DNA of 64,000 bases, taken from NCBI GenBank assembly GCA_001179505.1, contig CDMY01000385.1:237405-301404 (forward strand), given 5' to 3'. The notes under the pieces are model-generated. The model worked only from the letters and a program-made list of their open reading frames with translations, did not search any database and was not told the DNA's origin. Position numbers and translations under genes: made by a program. Numbering within the stretch: the stretch's first letter is position 1; every line of letters begins with the position of its first letter. The stretch is from Vitrella brassicaformis. Taxonomy: Eukaryota > Sar > Vitrellaceae. Shown here in pieces: positions 1 to 11,400 of the stretch.

Positions 1-73
1 ACCCAAGTGGCTTGGCTGGCCGGCTGGCCATCAATCAGCCGCAGCCGTCCAGCCAGCCAGCATCTCATCTCAT

Positions 74-1592
74 CTACCACATTCCATGGTCGAACTGCCC
101 TTTGACGAGGTCCTTCATGGAATTGTCCGACCCCAAGTTTCTCTCCAGCTCCCCCATGTACAGCCCTGCCTGCCGACGAACACCTAAAGGACGGAGATCA
201 CACACACACACACACACACACCGATGGACAGCTACAGGGGTGGGCGCATTCGTGTGATGTGTACCTGAGAGGCACGTCCCGCCGCCTGCGAGAGCACAGC
301 AAATGTCTCCCTCGCCGATGCACCGATCTGCGCCGCCAGCCTGCACACGAGCAGACACACAGATCAAAGGCACGTTCAGGATGCCATCCATCCAGCAATT
401 CCTTCTTCCCTTTGTGTCGCTCCCTCCCTCCCTCCCTCTGAGTGCCTCCCTCTTATCTACCTGGAGCCTGCGGCTGTCTGTGTTATTGCGAGCCTTGAAG
501 TCCACTTGCTCGTCCTTGTCGTCAATCAGGGCCACGCCCTCTGCACACATCCATCCACACACATGACGCCACACAGTTCTGTCAAGGGCTTGTGTGGTGG
601 GTGCCGTGGGGTGCCCACATACATACCCTTGTCAGCCATGAGGGAGTAGCCGCCAGCAAGGTGGAGGGTGATGGACTCGCCGGGCACCTGCTGGATCCAG
701 TCGACGCGGAATATGGCCTCGTTGCCGTTGCTGAGCGTGTGCGTCAGCTGCACACACACGACAACGCACACGACACATACGAGCATCCGTCCAACAACAA
801 CAACAGTGTGTCTCTCTGTGTCTGTGTGTCAGTCTTACCGTCTTGATGTCCTCAAAGTCCCGCACGCGCGTCTTGCCAGAGCCCACGTCGAGGAAGTTCG
901 CACTGACAATGTTGGGATGAGTGCCTGACGGCCACACACACGTTCACCCACGCATCCTTGCTTGAACGAACCCTCTGTCTTTGTGTGTGTGTGTGTGTGA
1001 GTGTGGTCATTGCGGCTTACGAACGGAGATGTGTCCGTCAGCTGCCTCGAGCAGACCCGTGTTGCGGACGACTCTGATGTCCTTCATGATCTTGAGGGTG
1101 GCGATCATGAGAGCGAACAGGATGCCGAGAGTGAGGATCCAGATGATGGCCATGAAGCACATGCACCACCCAAGGCGCTTGTACCGCTTCTGAGACAAAA
1201 CCACCTGCAGGCCACCGACACACAGACACAGACAGAGAGGGGTGACGGGCGTGCAGACAGACGTGTCTGTCTTTGTGCCGGCACGTGACTGACTGACCTG
1301 CTTGGCCGCCTCGATGACTTCGTCAATCTCAAACTTGCCGTCGCCGTCCTTGTCCATATCCTGCACCGCACCCAGCCGCCAAGGGTCACAGACACACACA
1401 CCCGCCATGCGCCGCTGCCTGCAGTGCATGTGTCTCGGTCTTTGTCTCCCTTCACTCACTCACCTTGAGGACCTTGAGGATGTCCTTTTGCAGCCTGCCT
1501 TCAGTGCCCGACGAGGCGATGGCATCGCTGAACTCCCTCGTGTGGCGGGTGCTGATGCTGTGGCTGTTGCTGTCACTCACGTCAGCCTTCAT
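74..1592 (-). CDS. EF-hand protein with one membrane segment
   Basis: Eight exons (1464-1592, 1298-1360, 1021-1204, 839-924, 627-747, 461-540, 265-340, 74-183) close in frame to about 282 residues. Exon 2 encodes one canonical EF-hand loop, DKDGDGKFEIDE, around residues 50-62, so calcium binding is likely. Exon 3 follows with a hydrophobic stretch of about 24 residues (near 77-100) flanked by Lys/Arg, read as one transmembrane helix. The rest has no family I recognise. The start is the ATG opening exon 1; no in-frame ATG lies further upstream before PRPF4. It forms a divergent pair with PRPF4, 197 bp apart. The specific function is unknown; a calcium-responsive membrane protein is inference. 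Confidence 0.75.
198..222. repeat. (CA)n microsatellite in an intron
   Basis: A run of about 12 CA units lies in the last intron of the EF-hand gene. On the coding strand it reads as a TG tract, as in many introns here. Confidence 0.9.
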
Positions 1593-1789
1593 CCTCTCTG
1601 GCGCTAAATATGTAGATCCGGCGAAGATTAAAAGAGAGTGCGGCGACGGTGACTGGTTCCTTGGGATTCTTCCAGCGCGGAGGAGTCTCGCGTTGGCAAA
1701 TACGCAGCGCGCTCTAACTCCTCTTGCGAGCTTAGAAGTGCCATATCTTCATCCTTCGTGCTGATCTTGGCCCATCCGCCACACCAGCA
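1593..1789. promoter_or_regulatory. Divergent promoter interval, EF-hand gene / PRPF4
   Basis: 197 bp separate the two start codons. It holds one exact TGCGAGCT copy (1725-1732) on the PRPF4 sense strand, 58 bp before its ATG. No TATA box is evident. Confidence 0.6.
1725..1732 (+). promoter_or_regulatory. TGCGAGCT octamer
   Basis: Exact octamer in sense orientation upstream of PRPF4. It is one of twelve exact copies in promoter-like positions in this window. Confidence 0.55.
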
Positions 1790-4715
1790 ATGGCAGATTC
1801 GGGCGACAAGAGTCACATCTACTACGGCGCCATCCAGTTGGAGGGCCTGCAGGACCGAGGCAAGGCAGACAAAGACCAAGACATCGACAAGGATGAGGGT
1901 GAGGACATCCTCATGGAGGATGCAGCAGCGGGTGCTGCAGCAGGTGGTGGTGAGGAGGGTGAGCATGAGATGGAGTTGTCTGAGGCGGCGCAGGAGTCCA
2001 TCGCTAAGCACCAGAGGACCATGCAGGCATTCAGCCAGCAGCAGAGGGCTAAAGCTATCGCGGTCAGTCAGAGGGACAGAGAGGGGAGGAAGGCAACACC
2101 ATACCATGCTGGCGATGTGTGATGGAATTGGTGTGCGTCTGATGTGTTTGTTGTGTGCAGGCTCCCACTCAGGACATGGATGTGCGCAAGATGCTGCGAC
2201 AGCTGGGCGAACCCATCACACTCTTCGGAGAGGGGGTAAGCTGAGCAACACGACACGACACGACACAACGCCCATTCTCATGCTCATGCTCTCTCTCACT
2301 GCGTCCATCTGTCAGCCTGGCGAGCGTCGTCAGCGGCTCAAGGAGCTCCTGGCCAAGATGGAGGAGGAGGACCCCGACGCCCTCACCGCCCTCCTCGGCC
2401 AACACCTGGCCCCCCCGCCTCCCGCATCCGCACTCCCTGCCGCAGGCGGGCAATCCATTTCCAAGCCGCCCAGCGCCCTGGTCCCAGGTGCTGCTGCCAG
2501 GGAGCCGGTGGTGCCGACGAGCATTGAGGAGCAGACGAGTGTCTTTTACACGGAGGGCAGCGATGCGCTCAAGCAGGCGAGGATCAAGATCGCCCAGTAC
2601 TCTGTGCCTGCGTAAGGACAGACAGGGACACAGAGAGCGGGAGAGGGAGAATGGATGTGGGGGGCGGGGTTTGTGTGTGTGTGTGTGTGTGTGTGTGCAG
2701 AGCTGCGAGTCGGTTGAGGCGTGAGCGCCTGTTGCGGTCGAAGCTGGATCCTCTTGAGTATGAGGAGTCGCTCAGGGACTACCAGACTCACCTTCAGGTG
2801 GGTGGGCCCACAACACAGCACAAGAAGCGCCAAGATGGGTCGGGTCGCATGTCCGTCCGGACATCTGCGTTGTTTGCCTCATGTATGTTTGTGTCGTGTG
2901 TCAGAGTTTCAGCGTGAGCGTGAGTCAGGTGGGCGACGACCGGCCACTCACAGGCGGATCCTTCGCACCCAACGACGAATACCTAGCTACATGTACACGA
3001 CACACACATCCAACACACATCACCTCAATTCACACAGCCATTCCCTCTCTCCTTCTCTGTGTGTGTGTGTGTCCCATCCGTCCATGCAGGCAGCTGGGCA
3101 GGGTTGGTGAAGCTATGGCGGCTGCCGTCGTGCGATGCGGCGTGGACCTTCAGGTGCCACACAGACAGGCTGCACGGGGTTGCGTGGCATCCTGCATACA
3201 AGGGGGGGACTGAGGGAGGCAGGGCGCCGGCAAACATCCACATCGCATCAGGTCATCAGAACAAATGGATGGATGGATGGATGGATGGATTGTTGCTCCG
3301 TGTGTGTGTGTGTGCAGGTGGTGCTGACATGAAGGTGATGTTGTGGAGGGTGCCTGAGGACGGCCACGAGCCAGGCACAGTCGCAGAACCGGCACACACT
3401 CTGGAAGGTTGGTGGGTGACACACAACATACACACGACACTGCAACCAGCAGCACCCATGTATGTGTGTGTGTCGGTTGGTTCAGGTCACGAGGACCGCA
3501 TCAATCGCGTGGCGTTTCACCCCAGTGGATTGTATGTGGGCAGCACGAGCCACGACCTCACATGGCGGCTGTGGGACATACACACACGGCAGGAGCTCCT
3601 ACTGCAGGAGGGACACGCACGGTCAGTCAGTCAGCACCACACCGACACAGACAGGCAGACAGACGAGAGAGCCGCCTTCCATGTGTCTGTCGTGTGTCAC
3701 GTGTGTGATCAGCGGTGTGTATCCGATATGTTTTCACCCCGACGGTTCTCTGGCGGTGACGGGCGACCTCGGGGGCGCCATTTGGGTGTGGGACATGCGC
3801 ACCGGCAAGACCGTCCTCCCACTCAAGGTATGTATCATCACCCACAGAGAGAGAGAGAGAGATCCACGTGTCTGTCTGCCTGCCTGCAATCCGCGTGTGT
3901 GTGTAAATGCATCAATCAGGGTCACGTCAAGCAGGTCCTCAGCATTGACTTCAACCCAAGAGGTGAGTGATTACATCACTCACACCCAGCCACACACCAT
4001 GTCAACCAACATTGGGACGCTGTCGTGTTGTGTCGTGTTGTGTTGTGTTGGCTGCGATGCGTCAGGTTGTTTCGAGCTGGCCACCGCGTCGGATGACCAC
4101 ACTGTGCGGATATGGGACCTCAGGAAACGCAAGTAAGTACCACAGGCCCTAGTGGATGGATGGCATCTCCGGTCTGTCTCGTTCTCTTTCATGGCATCGT
4201 CTCTATGTCTGTCTGTCTGTCTGTCTGTCTGTCTGCAGGAGTGTGCACACCCTCCTGGCCCACACCAAGCTCGTGTCAGACTGCAAATACGAGGTACGTC
4301 GCACACAGACAGGACACGCAGCGACCAACGGCACACACACCCGGCGGACACACACCCAATGTCTTATCTCTGTGTGTGCGATGTGATGTGTGTGAGCAGC
4401 CGCGTCGCGGTCGTTTCCTGCTGACGTCATCGTACGACTGCTTCGCCAAGCTGTGGCACCCTACGGACTGGAAGTGCAGCAAGACACTCGCCGGACACGA
4501 GGCACGCATCATGGCCGCGGACATCTCCAACAGTGAGTGCAGCACGTACACAGACACAGGCCACGTGTGCACACGAGACCGACCTGTGGGTGTGGTGTGT
4601 TGGGATGTCTGCAGGTGGGTCGATGATAGCGACGGTGTCGTTTGACCGGACGTGGAAGCTGTGGACGACGGCAGGCGAGTGGACTGGCATGGACATTGAA
4701 CACCTCGTCGACTGA
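1790..4715 (+). CDS. PRPF4: U4/U6 snRNP protein Prp4 (PRPF4), WD40
   Basis: Fourteen exons (1790-2062, 2161-2235, 2316-2611, 2701-2797, 2905-2992, 3090-3251, 3318-3407, 3486-3621, 3713-3827, 3920-3962, 4066-4132, 4239-4293, 4400-4532, 4615-4715) close in frame to 576 residues. The N-terminal third carries the SFM/PRP4 domain with the hallmark LRQLGEPITLFGEG, followed by RRQRLKELL. GDDRPL then introduces the WD40 propeller, where repeats end in motifs such as LVKLWR, VMLWRV, WRLWDI, IWVWDM, VRIWDL and WKLW. Length and order match metazoan and plant PRPF4. The protein belongs to the U4/U6.U5 tri-snRNP and is needed for spliceosome activation in the nucleus, in keeping with the intron-dense genome. 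The acceptor before SFSVSVSQ was chosen because human PRPF4 has an equivalent segment before GDDRP. Confidence 0.95.
2669..2698 (+). repeat. (GT)n tract ending in a 3' splice site
   Basis: About 12 TG units run straight into the acceptor cag of a PRPF4 intron, in the place of a polypyrimidine tract. Confidence 0.85.
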
Positions 4716-5242
4716 ATGAATGAGTGAATGATGAATGAATGGACCGACCATGGACAGATGCATGTGCCCATGACCGATGCGCAGAGATGAGACACGTGCG
4801 CGTGTGTGTCTCCAGGAGAGGATGATGTATGTATAGCTGCCCCTCTCTCAATGGGTCTGCACTTCATTGCGACCGGCTTGCATTGAAGTGGATGGATACA
4901 AGCGAAAATAAACCCTCATGATTCACCCTTGGCCTCATGATTCACCACGTCGCCTGCATCGTTTCCTCCGGGCTGATCGCGAGCTTTTCCCGGAAAGCCT
5001 CCTGCTCCTCCTACTGCATGGCGATAACTGACGTGTGCGTGGGCTTTCGTGTGGGATGGGTCGACAACGAACAAACCCATGGTTCATTCATTCACGCAAT
5101 GGTCGGTCATCAAAGTGCCCCTTTTGCTCATGCACGTGTCACGCAACACATGCATGAACGTCACCCACCCATCCAGTCGCATCCGACGACGCATCAACAC
5201 CCACACACCAGACACGTGTCGCACCTGGCTGGCTGTGTCAGT
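4716..5242. other. Convergent intergenic region
   Basis: 527 bp between the tail-to-tail ends of PRPF4 and RPL10. It holds TGAA-rich simple sequence just after the PRPF4 stop. I see no gene, tRNA or conserved structure. Confidence 0.6.
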
Positions 5243-5789
5243 CTACGCCTCCTCCGCCTCTATCTCGTCAAGGTTGAAGTCCTTGCCGGTGATGCGCTTC
5301 AGGGGACCACGACTGCTCAGCCTACACACCGCACACCACACCATCACACACATCCATCCATCTCTCGGTAGGTGTCTTGGGCTCTTTCTCTGTGTGTGGG
5401 GTGTGGTGGGCGCAATGTACCATCTGGCGTTGACACCGTCTGAGAGGATGCGTCCCTGGAGCTGCCACTTCCTGTACTCGTCCTTGGTGTACTTGGTGAA
5501 GCCCCACTTGTCGCTCACAAACACCTTCTGCCGGCCGGGGAACTTGTACTTGGCGCGACGCAACGCCTCCACCGCCGCTGCGATCTTGTCCTCCTGAGCC
5601 ACATCAAATCAGATACATGGTCGCCACACGGTGGGCGATGGGCTGGCTGTTGTGCTGCTCTGTGTGTTTCGGCATATGTGCATACCCTGGTCCTGATGGA
5701 CATGAGGATTTGTCCGATGTCCACGCGAGCCACCACGCCATTGGGCTTGCCATACGCACCACGCATACCCGTCTGAAGCCTGCCACCCA

Positions 5790-5822
<33 letters not shown>

Positions 5823-6307
5823 CACAGAGAGAGAGAGTGGGACTCAGGATCCGTCCGCTGTCGACTGACTCTGCGTACCTATCGGCTCCAGCGCACGAAA
5901 GCATCTTGTTGATGCGGATGACGTGGAAGGGGTGCACGCGGATCCTCAGGTGGAAGAAATCCTTGCCGCAGTTCTTGATCATGTACTGGGTGGGAACAAA
6001 CAAACACACCAACCACGCAACACACGTCAGATCTGACCTCCCTCCCTCCCTCCCTCCCTCGCCCCTCGTCCCCCGCCCCGCCCACCTTGTTGGCGGCGAT
6101 TCGTGCAGCCTCGAGTGCCTCGCTGGAGATCTGTTCGTACTCGTCGGACACGAGGTGCACGACGCCGGGGAACTCGTCGACGTCGGCCTTCTTGCGACCC
6201 ACATCGTAGATGCGGATCTTGGGGTCCGGCACACCGCGACAGAAACGCGACTTGGGGTACGGCTTGTTCTTACAGTACCGGTAGCAACGAGCCGGACGAC
6301 GTCCCAT
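5243..6307 (-). CDS. RPL10: 60S ribosomal protein L10 (uL16)
   Basis: Five exons (6086-6307, 5879-5985, 5686-5779, 5421-5593, 5243-5321) close in frame to 224 residues, close to the usual eukaryotic length. It starts [20 protein letters not shown], the family signature, and contains [24 protein letters not shown]-like [13 protein letters not shown] and [13 protein letters not shown]. uL16 sits near the peptidyl-transferase centre of the large subunit, and its loading is linked to release of Nmd3 by LSG1 late in 60S maturation. An LSG1 gene lies at 48-51 kb. The C-terminal tail is acidic ([10 protein letters not shown]) and diverges from the human tail. Confidence 0.97.
5790..5818. repeat. (CA)n microsatellite in an RPL10 intron
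   Basis: About 14 CA units inside an RPL10 intron. On the coding strand it is a TG tract near the acceptor. Confidence 0.9.
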
Positions 6308-6452
6308 CCTGCTGCACGCCACACCACACGGGGAGGGAGCTGAACAGACGAACCAAAAGAAGATCCGACACACGGCAGCGGAGATTTGGCAACAGTGAGC
6401 CTGCAAACGTCCTTCGCTCCTTTCGTACCTGGACAAGAGGCGCTCCTTCGGT

Positions 6453-6460
6453 TGCGAGCT
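6453..6460 (+). promoter_or_regulatory. TGCGAGCT octamer
   Basis: Exact copy oriented toward ClpP, about 198 bp before its ATG. Confidence 0.45.
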
Positions 6461-6476
6461 CAAGATCCTGTGGCTT

Positions 6477-6484
6477 AGCTCGCA
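6477..6484 (-). promoter_or_regulatory. TGCGAGCT octamer
   Basis: Exact copy on the RPL10 sense strand, about 170 bp before its ATG. It forms an inverted pair with 6453-6460. Confidence 0.5.
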
Positions 6485-6657
6485 AAAGTGGAAGCAGCGA
6501 AGTGGAGGCGCCCTGATTGAAGATCAGAACTCACTGGTCTGCAAACGAAGCAAAGGATCCGAATCGAACGGCTCTGCATCACCTAAGACAGACACGGCAG
6601 CTGCAGAGTGCTGGATTTAAGATCTGCCGCTTTGATTGATCCCGTCAGCCAGCCGGC

Positions 6658-8209
6658 ATGTTTATGCCTTTCATCACCTTTGCTTTTACCATCCTGGCCT
6701 CTGCCCTGGCTCTCGGGCACGCGAGTGGAGTACTGCAGAGCGACATCTCTCTTTTTGATGCTCCCACAGGTGACACAAACACACGCATTGACCACACGGA
6801 TGCCTGTCCACCCATCCCTTGCTTGTCGTGTGTGCAGATGAGGACGTCACCGCACTGCCAGCCCTTTTGTCCGCCAGTGAGGGGTTCATGGGTCCGTCTG
6901 TTCGCTCCTCCCCCCTCTCGTCCTCCTCCCTGTTAAGAAGGCACACGAGGCTGCATCAGGCGAGGAGTCCAGCAGCCTCATCAGGAGTGGGGTCGCTTAA
7001 GATGATGCCTATTGGTAAGCGAGCAAGCCATGAATGAATGAATCAGTGGCTGTCGTCGTCACACAGTGGTACGTACTATCGGTGTGTGTGTGTTGTTGTG
7101 TCCGTCCGGGTCAATCAGGTGTGCCCAAGGTGGCGTATCGCATACCAGGGTCACCCAATGCCGACTGGATCGACATCTATAACAGGTGAGGACACACCTA
7201 CGGACACCCAGGCGGCCATCCCTTACATGTGGCGTATTCCGCCTGACTTCACCTGTCTGTCTGTGTGTGTTGTGGTCAGGTTGTACCGTGAGCGCATCAT
7301 CTTTCTGGGTCAGGAGATCGACGACGAGTTCGCCAACCAAATCATCGGCGTCATGCTGGTACGCACGCACGGCATAGATTCTTGCACACAGGGAGGCAAG
7401 ACCAGCACAGCTGCACACGTGTGTGTATGCGTCTTGCGGACCGATCTGCCTATGGATCCATCTGTCTGTCTGTCGTGTGGTGCCACAGTATTTGGACAGC
7501 GAGGACAGTACCAAGCCCATTTACATCTACATGAACTGCCCGGGCGGATCCGTCATCGCGGGACTCGCCATCTACGACACAATGCAGGTGCGCTCATCCC
7601 ATCTCTCTCTCGCCACGTACACACGTGTTGGTGTGGTCTCTGTGTGTGTGCAGCACATCAAGAGTGAGGTGGTGACGATCAACGTCGGTCTGTCGGCCTC
7701 CATGGCGTCATTCCTGCTCGCAGCCGGCACCAAGGGCAAGCGATTCGCACTCCCCCACAGGTGGGCGGCCTCACGAAGCACACCCACACAATACACTCAT
7801 GCGATACTCTTTGTGCGTGTGGATGTGTGTGGTTGCAGTCGTGTGATGATTCACCAGCCGATGGGCGGTGCGCAGGGCCAGGCGGAGGACATCAAGGTCG
7901 AGGCAGCACAGATCCTCCGAATCAAAGACAACCTCGTCAAAATGTACAGGTATCACTCGAAGGAAACACCACACACGCGGACAGGCACACGCACTGCATC
8001 AGGGCGACGAGCATGTTTGTTGTTTGGTGCTGTCCCGTGTGCACAGTATGATGACCGGCCAGACGCGCGAGCAGATCATCAAGGACCTCGACCGAGACAA
8101 CTTCATGTCCGCACAGCAGGCCAAGGAGTATGGGCTGATAGACCACGTCATAGACTTAAAGACCGACGCCCAGAAGATGGTCGAGGGCACCTCCTCCGTG
8201 CCAGCGTAG
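6658..8209 (+). CDS. clpP: ClpP-type serine protease, probably plastid-targeted
   Basis: Eight exons (6658-6769, 6838-7014, 7119-7185, 7280-7358, 7489-7587, 7654-7760, 7839-7949, 8047-8209) close in frame to 304 residues, about 100 longer than bacterial ClpP. The extra N-terminus opens with a hydrophobic signal-like segment ([15 protein letters not shown]) and then a Ser/Arg-rich stretch, the bipartite form expected for a complex plastid. The mature part has [25 protein letters not shown], Ser194 in [14 protein letters not shown], His219 in [12 protein letters not shown] and Asp268 in DRDNFMSA, a complete catalytic triad. Clp proteases degrade stromal proteins together with ClpC-type unfoldases. 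Plastid rather than mitochondrial location is inferred from the leader. Confidence 0.93.
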
Positions 8210-8435
8210 CCTGTCGTTCGACTCATGACTGACTCGTGTGGCAGTGAAGTGTGTGCACACATATGTATGGCTTTTTATCCGACATGTTGACGGGACCTAA
8301 CGCGGTTCCAGACGGAATGGATGAAAATCTGGATCTTCAGTGCAACCAGGGAGCCGCTACCTCAAAAACCAGTGAGTTTACATTTGGGTCGAGATCGGCC
8401 AGCAAAATCGTGTTTGTTTCCGTTGATTTGGCGCC

Positions 8436-11400
8436 ATGGAAGCGCTGCTCAAGGCGTTGGGCGACAGGCCTGACGAAGGCTTTGGCTCAGACCTCCTCGA
8501 TAAGCTGAAGGACTCTCAAGTGCTCGGCGCCACCGACTGCAGCAGCAATGCGCTCGTTCAGCTGGTGGACGTCGTCATGGAGGCAAGCAACACACACACA
8601 CGAGCCACAGCACCCCTCCCAACATCTTCTGTGGTCTGGTGATGCTGCCCGCTGGCTGTGTATGCCAGGGGATGCAAGGATCTGAGTTTGAGACCAGCTA
8701 TTGCGCTTTCACCACGGTCGCTGCGCTCGTACGGCTCGGTGAGCCCTCCCAGACGACAAACACGCTCTTTCACATGGTAGATCTGGTGTTTCAATGGTTC
8801 ACACGGTGCCCTCTGATCAGAAACGCCTGTGGATGAGTATGGTGAGGAGTTGGTGGGCAAGCTGGTGGACTGCCTGCAGGCGCTGCTGCACATCAGTGGC
8901 CTGGACGAAACCGACGACTCGTTTGCATGCCTGGTCAGAAAAAAGGGGGTGAATGGGGAGATGGGGGACACATGGATATGACCTCTCTCTCTTGTCGGTG
9001 TGTGGTTGGTGTGCAGGTTGTGTATGAGGCCGTGACGCTCGCCGCCGGCTGCTTTGCCTTCTCTGGCGACGAGGGCACCACCGGCCACAAAATCGCATCA
9101 GACATCCTCAACGAAGAGTAAGTGAGCCAACGACACACCTGACGGGAGGGGACACTGGAGGGTAGGGGAGCGATGTTCTGTGGTTTGTGGTGTGTGGTGC
9201 AGGTTGCTGGCCTCGCTGCTGGGTCTGTGTGTGTTGACGCCCACGGCAGAGGCCGATCAGTTCCCAGATGGTGCGAGCACAAACACAGCCAATACCCACA
9301 CTGTGGATGCTCTCTCTGTGTGTGTGCTGTGTATGTGTTCAGCTCGTTCGTATCTGCGGTTCCAGCATGCCTTCCAGTGTCTGCACCGCGGCTCGTGTGA
9401 CACACTCGCCGTGGCCCTCGACGTCGGCCCGTCAGCGTTGCGCCGTTCGTTCGAGATGTCGCTGCTGGAAAGGCCCGCCCTCACACGAGCCGTCAAGATG
9501 ATGCTCTCGCCGAACGACGTGCACGCATCTGTCGGACACGCTGAGCTCATCTGGTGGGTAAATGGACGGACGGATGGATGGCTGTGTGTGCATGGGGTCG
9601 GTGGTTGCCGGTGAATGTGTGTGTCAGGCGTGGGCTTCGTCGCAATGGCCGTGCCGATGCGTCCACGTCAGAGGCGCTGGCACACCTGAGGTCTGAGTGG
9701 CCGGAAGCACTCACCCTACTCCGCTCCGGGATGGTCGACACTGGTGAACGGCACACACAGACAGATACTGGTAGCACCGAGAGGCCCCTCTGTGTGTGTG
9801 CTCTGTTGTGTTGTGTGCAGGTGCGTTCAACGAGTCTCTCCGCACGTTCCTCCAAAGCAACCCGAACAGACACAACAAGAAGGAGGCCAAGTACACACAC
9901 ACACACACACCACACCGCACCGCACCACACAGCTCAGCAGCTCTATGTGGGATACTCTGGTGTGCTATGCGCTATGTGCTGTGTATGCAGCCTTGTTTCG
10001 CTCAACGGCTGTGCAGTGGTGCAGCTCGTCTCAACCACAGACGACGATCCCAAAGAGCTGTCGACGGTCGAGGTCAGCGAGCGCTTTGTGTTGGTGCTCC
10101 ATCTCACCACTGCTGGGTATCTTCCTTCGCTCAGGGTGTGTTGGACGTGTCGATGTACAACCTGTCGTTCAATTCTAGTGCGGAGGGCGACACTCTCGAA
10201 GTGCCCTACTGGTCCATCGACAAGGTCGCCTGCGTCAAGTAAGCGCAAACCGACCACACACAGACCTCCCATACATAGTGTCATGTCCATGTTGTGCTGT
10301 GTGGTGTTCGCCCTTCTCATGTGTGGTCAGGAACTGCGTGACGTGCCGCCTGACGCGCGAGAGCCTCCGCGACTGTGTGACGCGGTGGGGGGCCGAGTAT
10401 CGCATCGAGAGGCAGGACGTCGCCGCCATCATCGAGCAAAACACACACACCGTCCAAGTCCAATTCGCACTCTCTGGCCAGGTACGCAAAGACACCACAC
10501 ACCATACCACAACGCACCACGCCACACATCTGCTGCACTGGCGTGTCTGTATGTGTGTCCATCAGGTGGGGATTCAGGTGGCTTCGACTCTTTGTGAGCT
10601 GTCGCTGACGGCCTTCGAGGTGGACGAGCCGACGCGCGACGACGAGGCTGCTGGGGAGTCCAACCTGCGCGTGTCCTTCGCCACCACCAAAGCTGCCAAA
10701 CAGTCGCCAGAACTGCCCGCAGGTCACCCAAGAATGGACGCACATCCAACAGTGGTCTGTGTCTCATGTCTATGACATGTTTTGTGCTGCAGCGAGTCCC
10801 CGCCCGCCGCAGACCGACACGCCCCCGAGTGGCGATGAGGCTGAGGGCAGGGAGGCTGAGGGGCAGGGCAAGAAAGGCATACTCAAGCGGATGTCGATCG
10901 CCAGCTCCAAGGAGATGCGCACCCCCAGGGACAAAGACAAACGCATCTCTTTCGCATCGATGCGACAGGTAAAGTCACCCACACACCCACCAATCCACTC
11001 ACCTCCCCAACCAGCACACTGACGTGTCTGTCAGGTGGTGCGTTTCGATGCCGAGCAGGAGCGTCCCGACTGTGTGAGTCAGGAAGCGATGGCCAACCCA
11101 CCCAAGACACCCACACCACAACCCTTGCCAGAGCAAGAGGAAGACAGCGCCGATGAGGCTGCCAAGGACACACCCGGCCGGCCGCCACGCACCAACCGAG
11201 CCGTCGATCCCAAGCCATCCTCCCCTCCCTGCCAGCCTCGAGGCCGTCCATGCCCCGCTCCTGCCATGAAACCCCCCTCTCCTCCCTCACCCGACTCGCT
11301 CCCCTCGCCCGTCGCACCGCCACGCCCCCCCTCCCCCCCACCTGTCGTCCCACCGCTGCCACGTGACAGCGAACAACAGAATGAGCCCGAGCAACACGAT

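Larger units (their letters stand above)
6308..6657. promoter_or_regulatory. Divergent promoter interval, RPL10 / ClpP
   Basis: 350 bp with two exact octamers in opposite orientation, 6453-6460 (+) and 6477-6484 (-), 16 bp apart. No coding sequence is evident. RPL10 may have a long leader or 5' UTR intron, because its octamer is 170 bp from the ATG, farther than in other genes. Confidence 0.55.

Noticed and set aside
3240-3460. ORFs composed of HTHTHTH or SIHPSIHP repeats
   Set aside because: They are translations of CA and CCAT simple repeats in introns and are not proteins.
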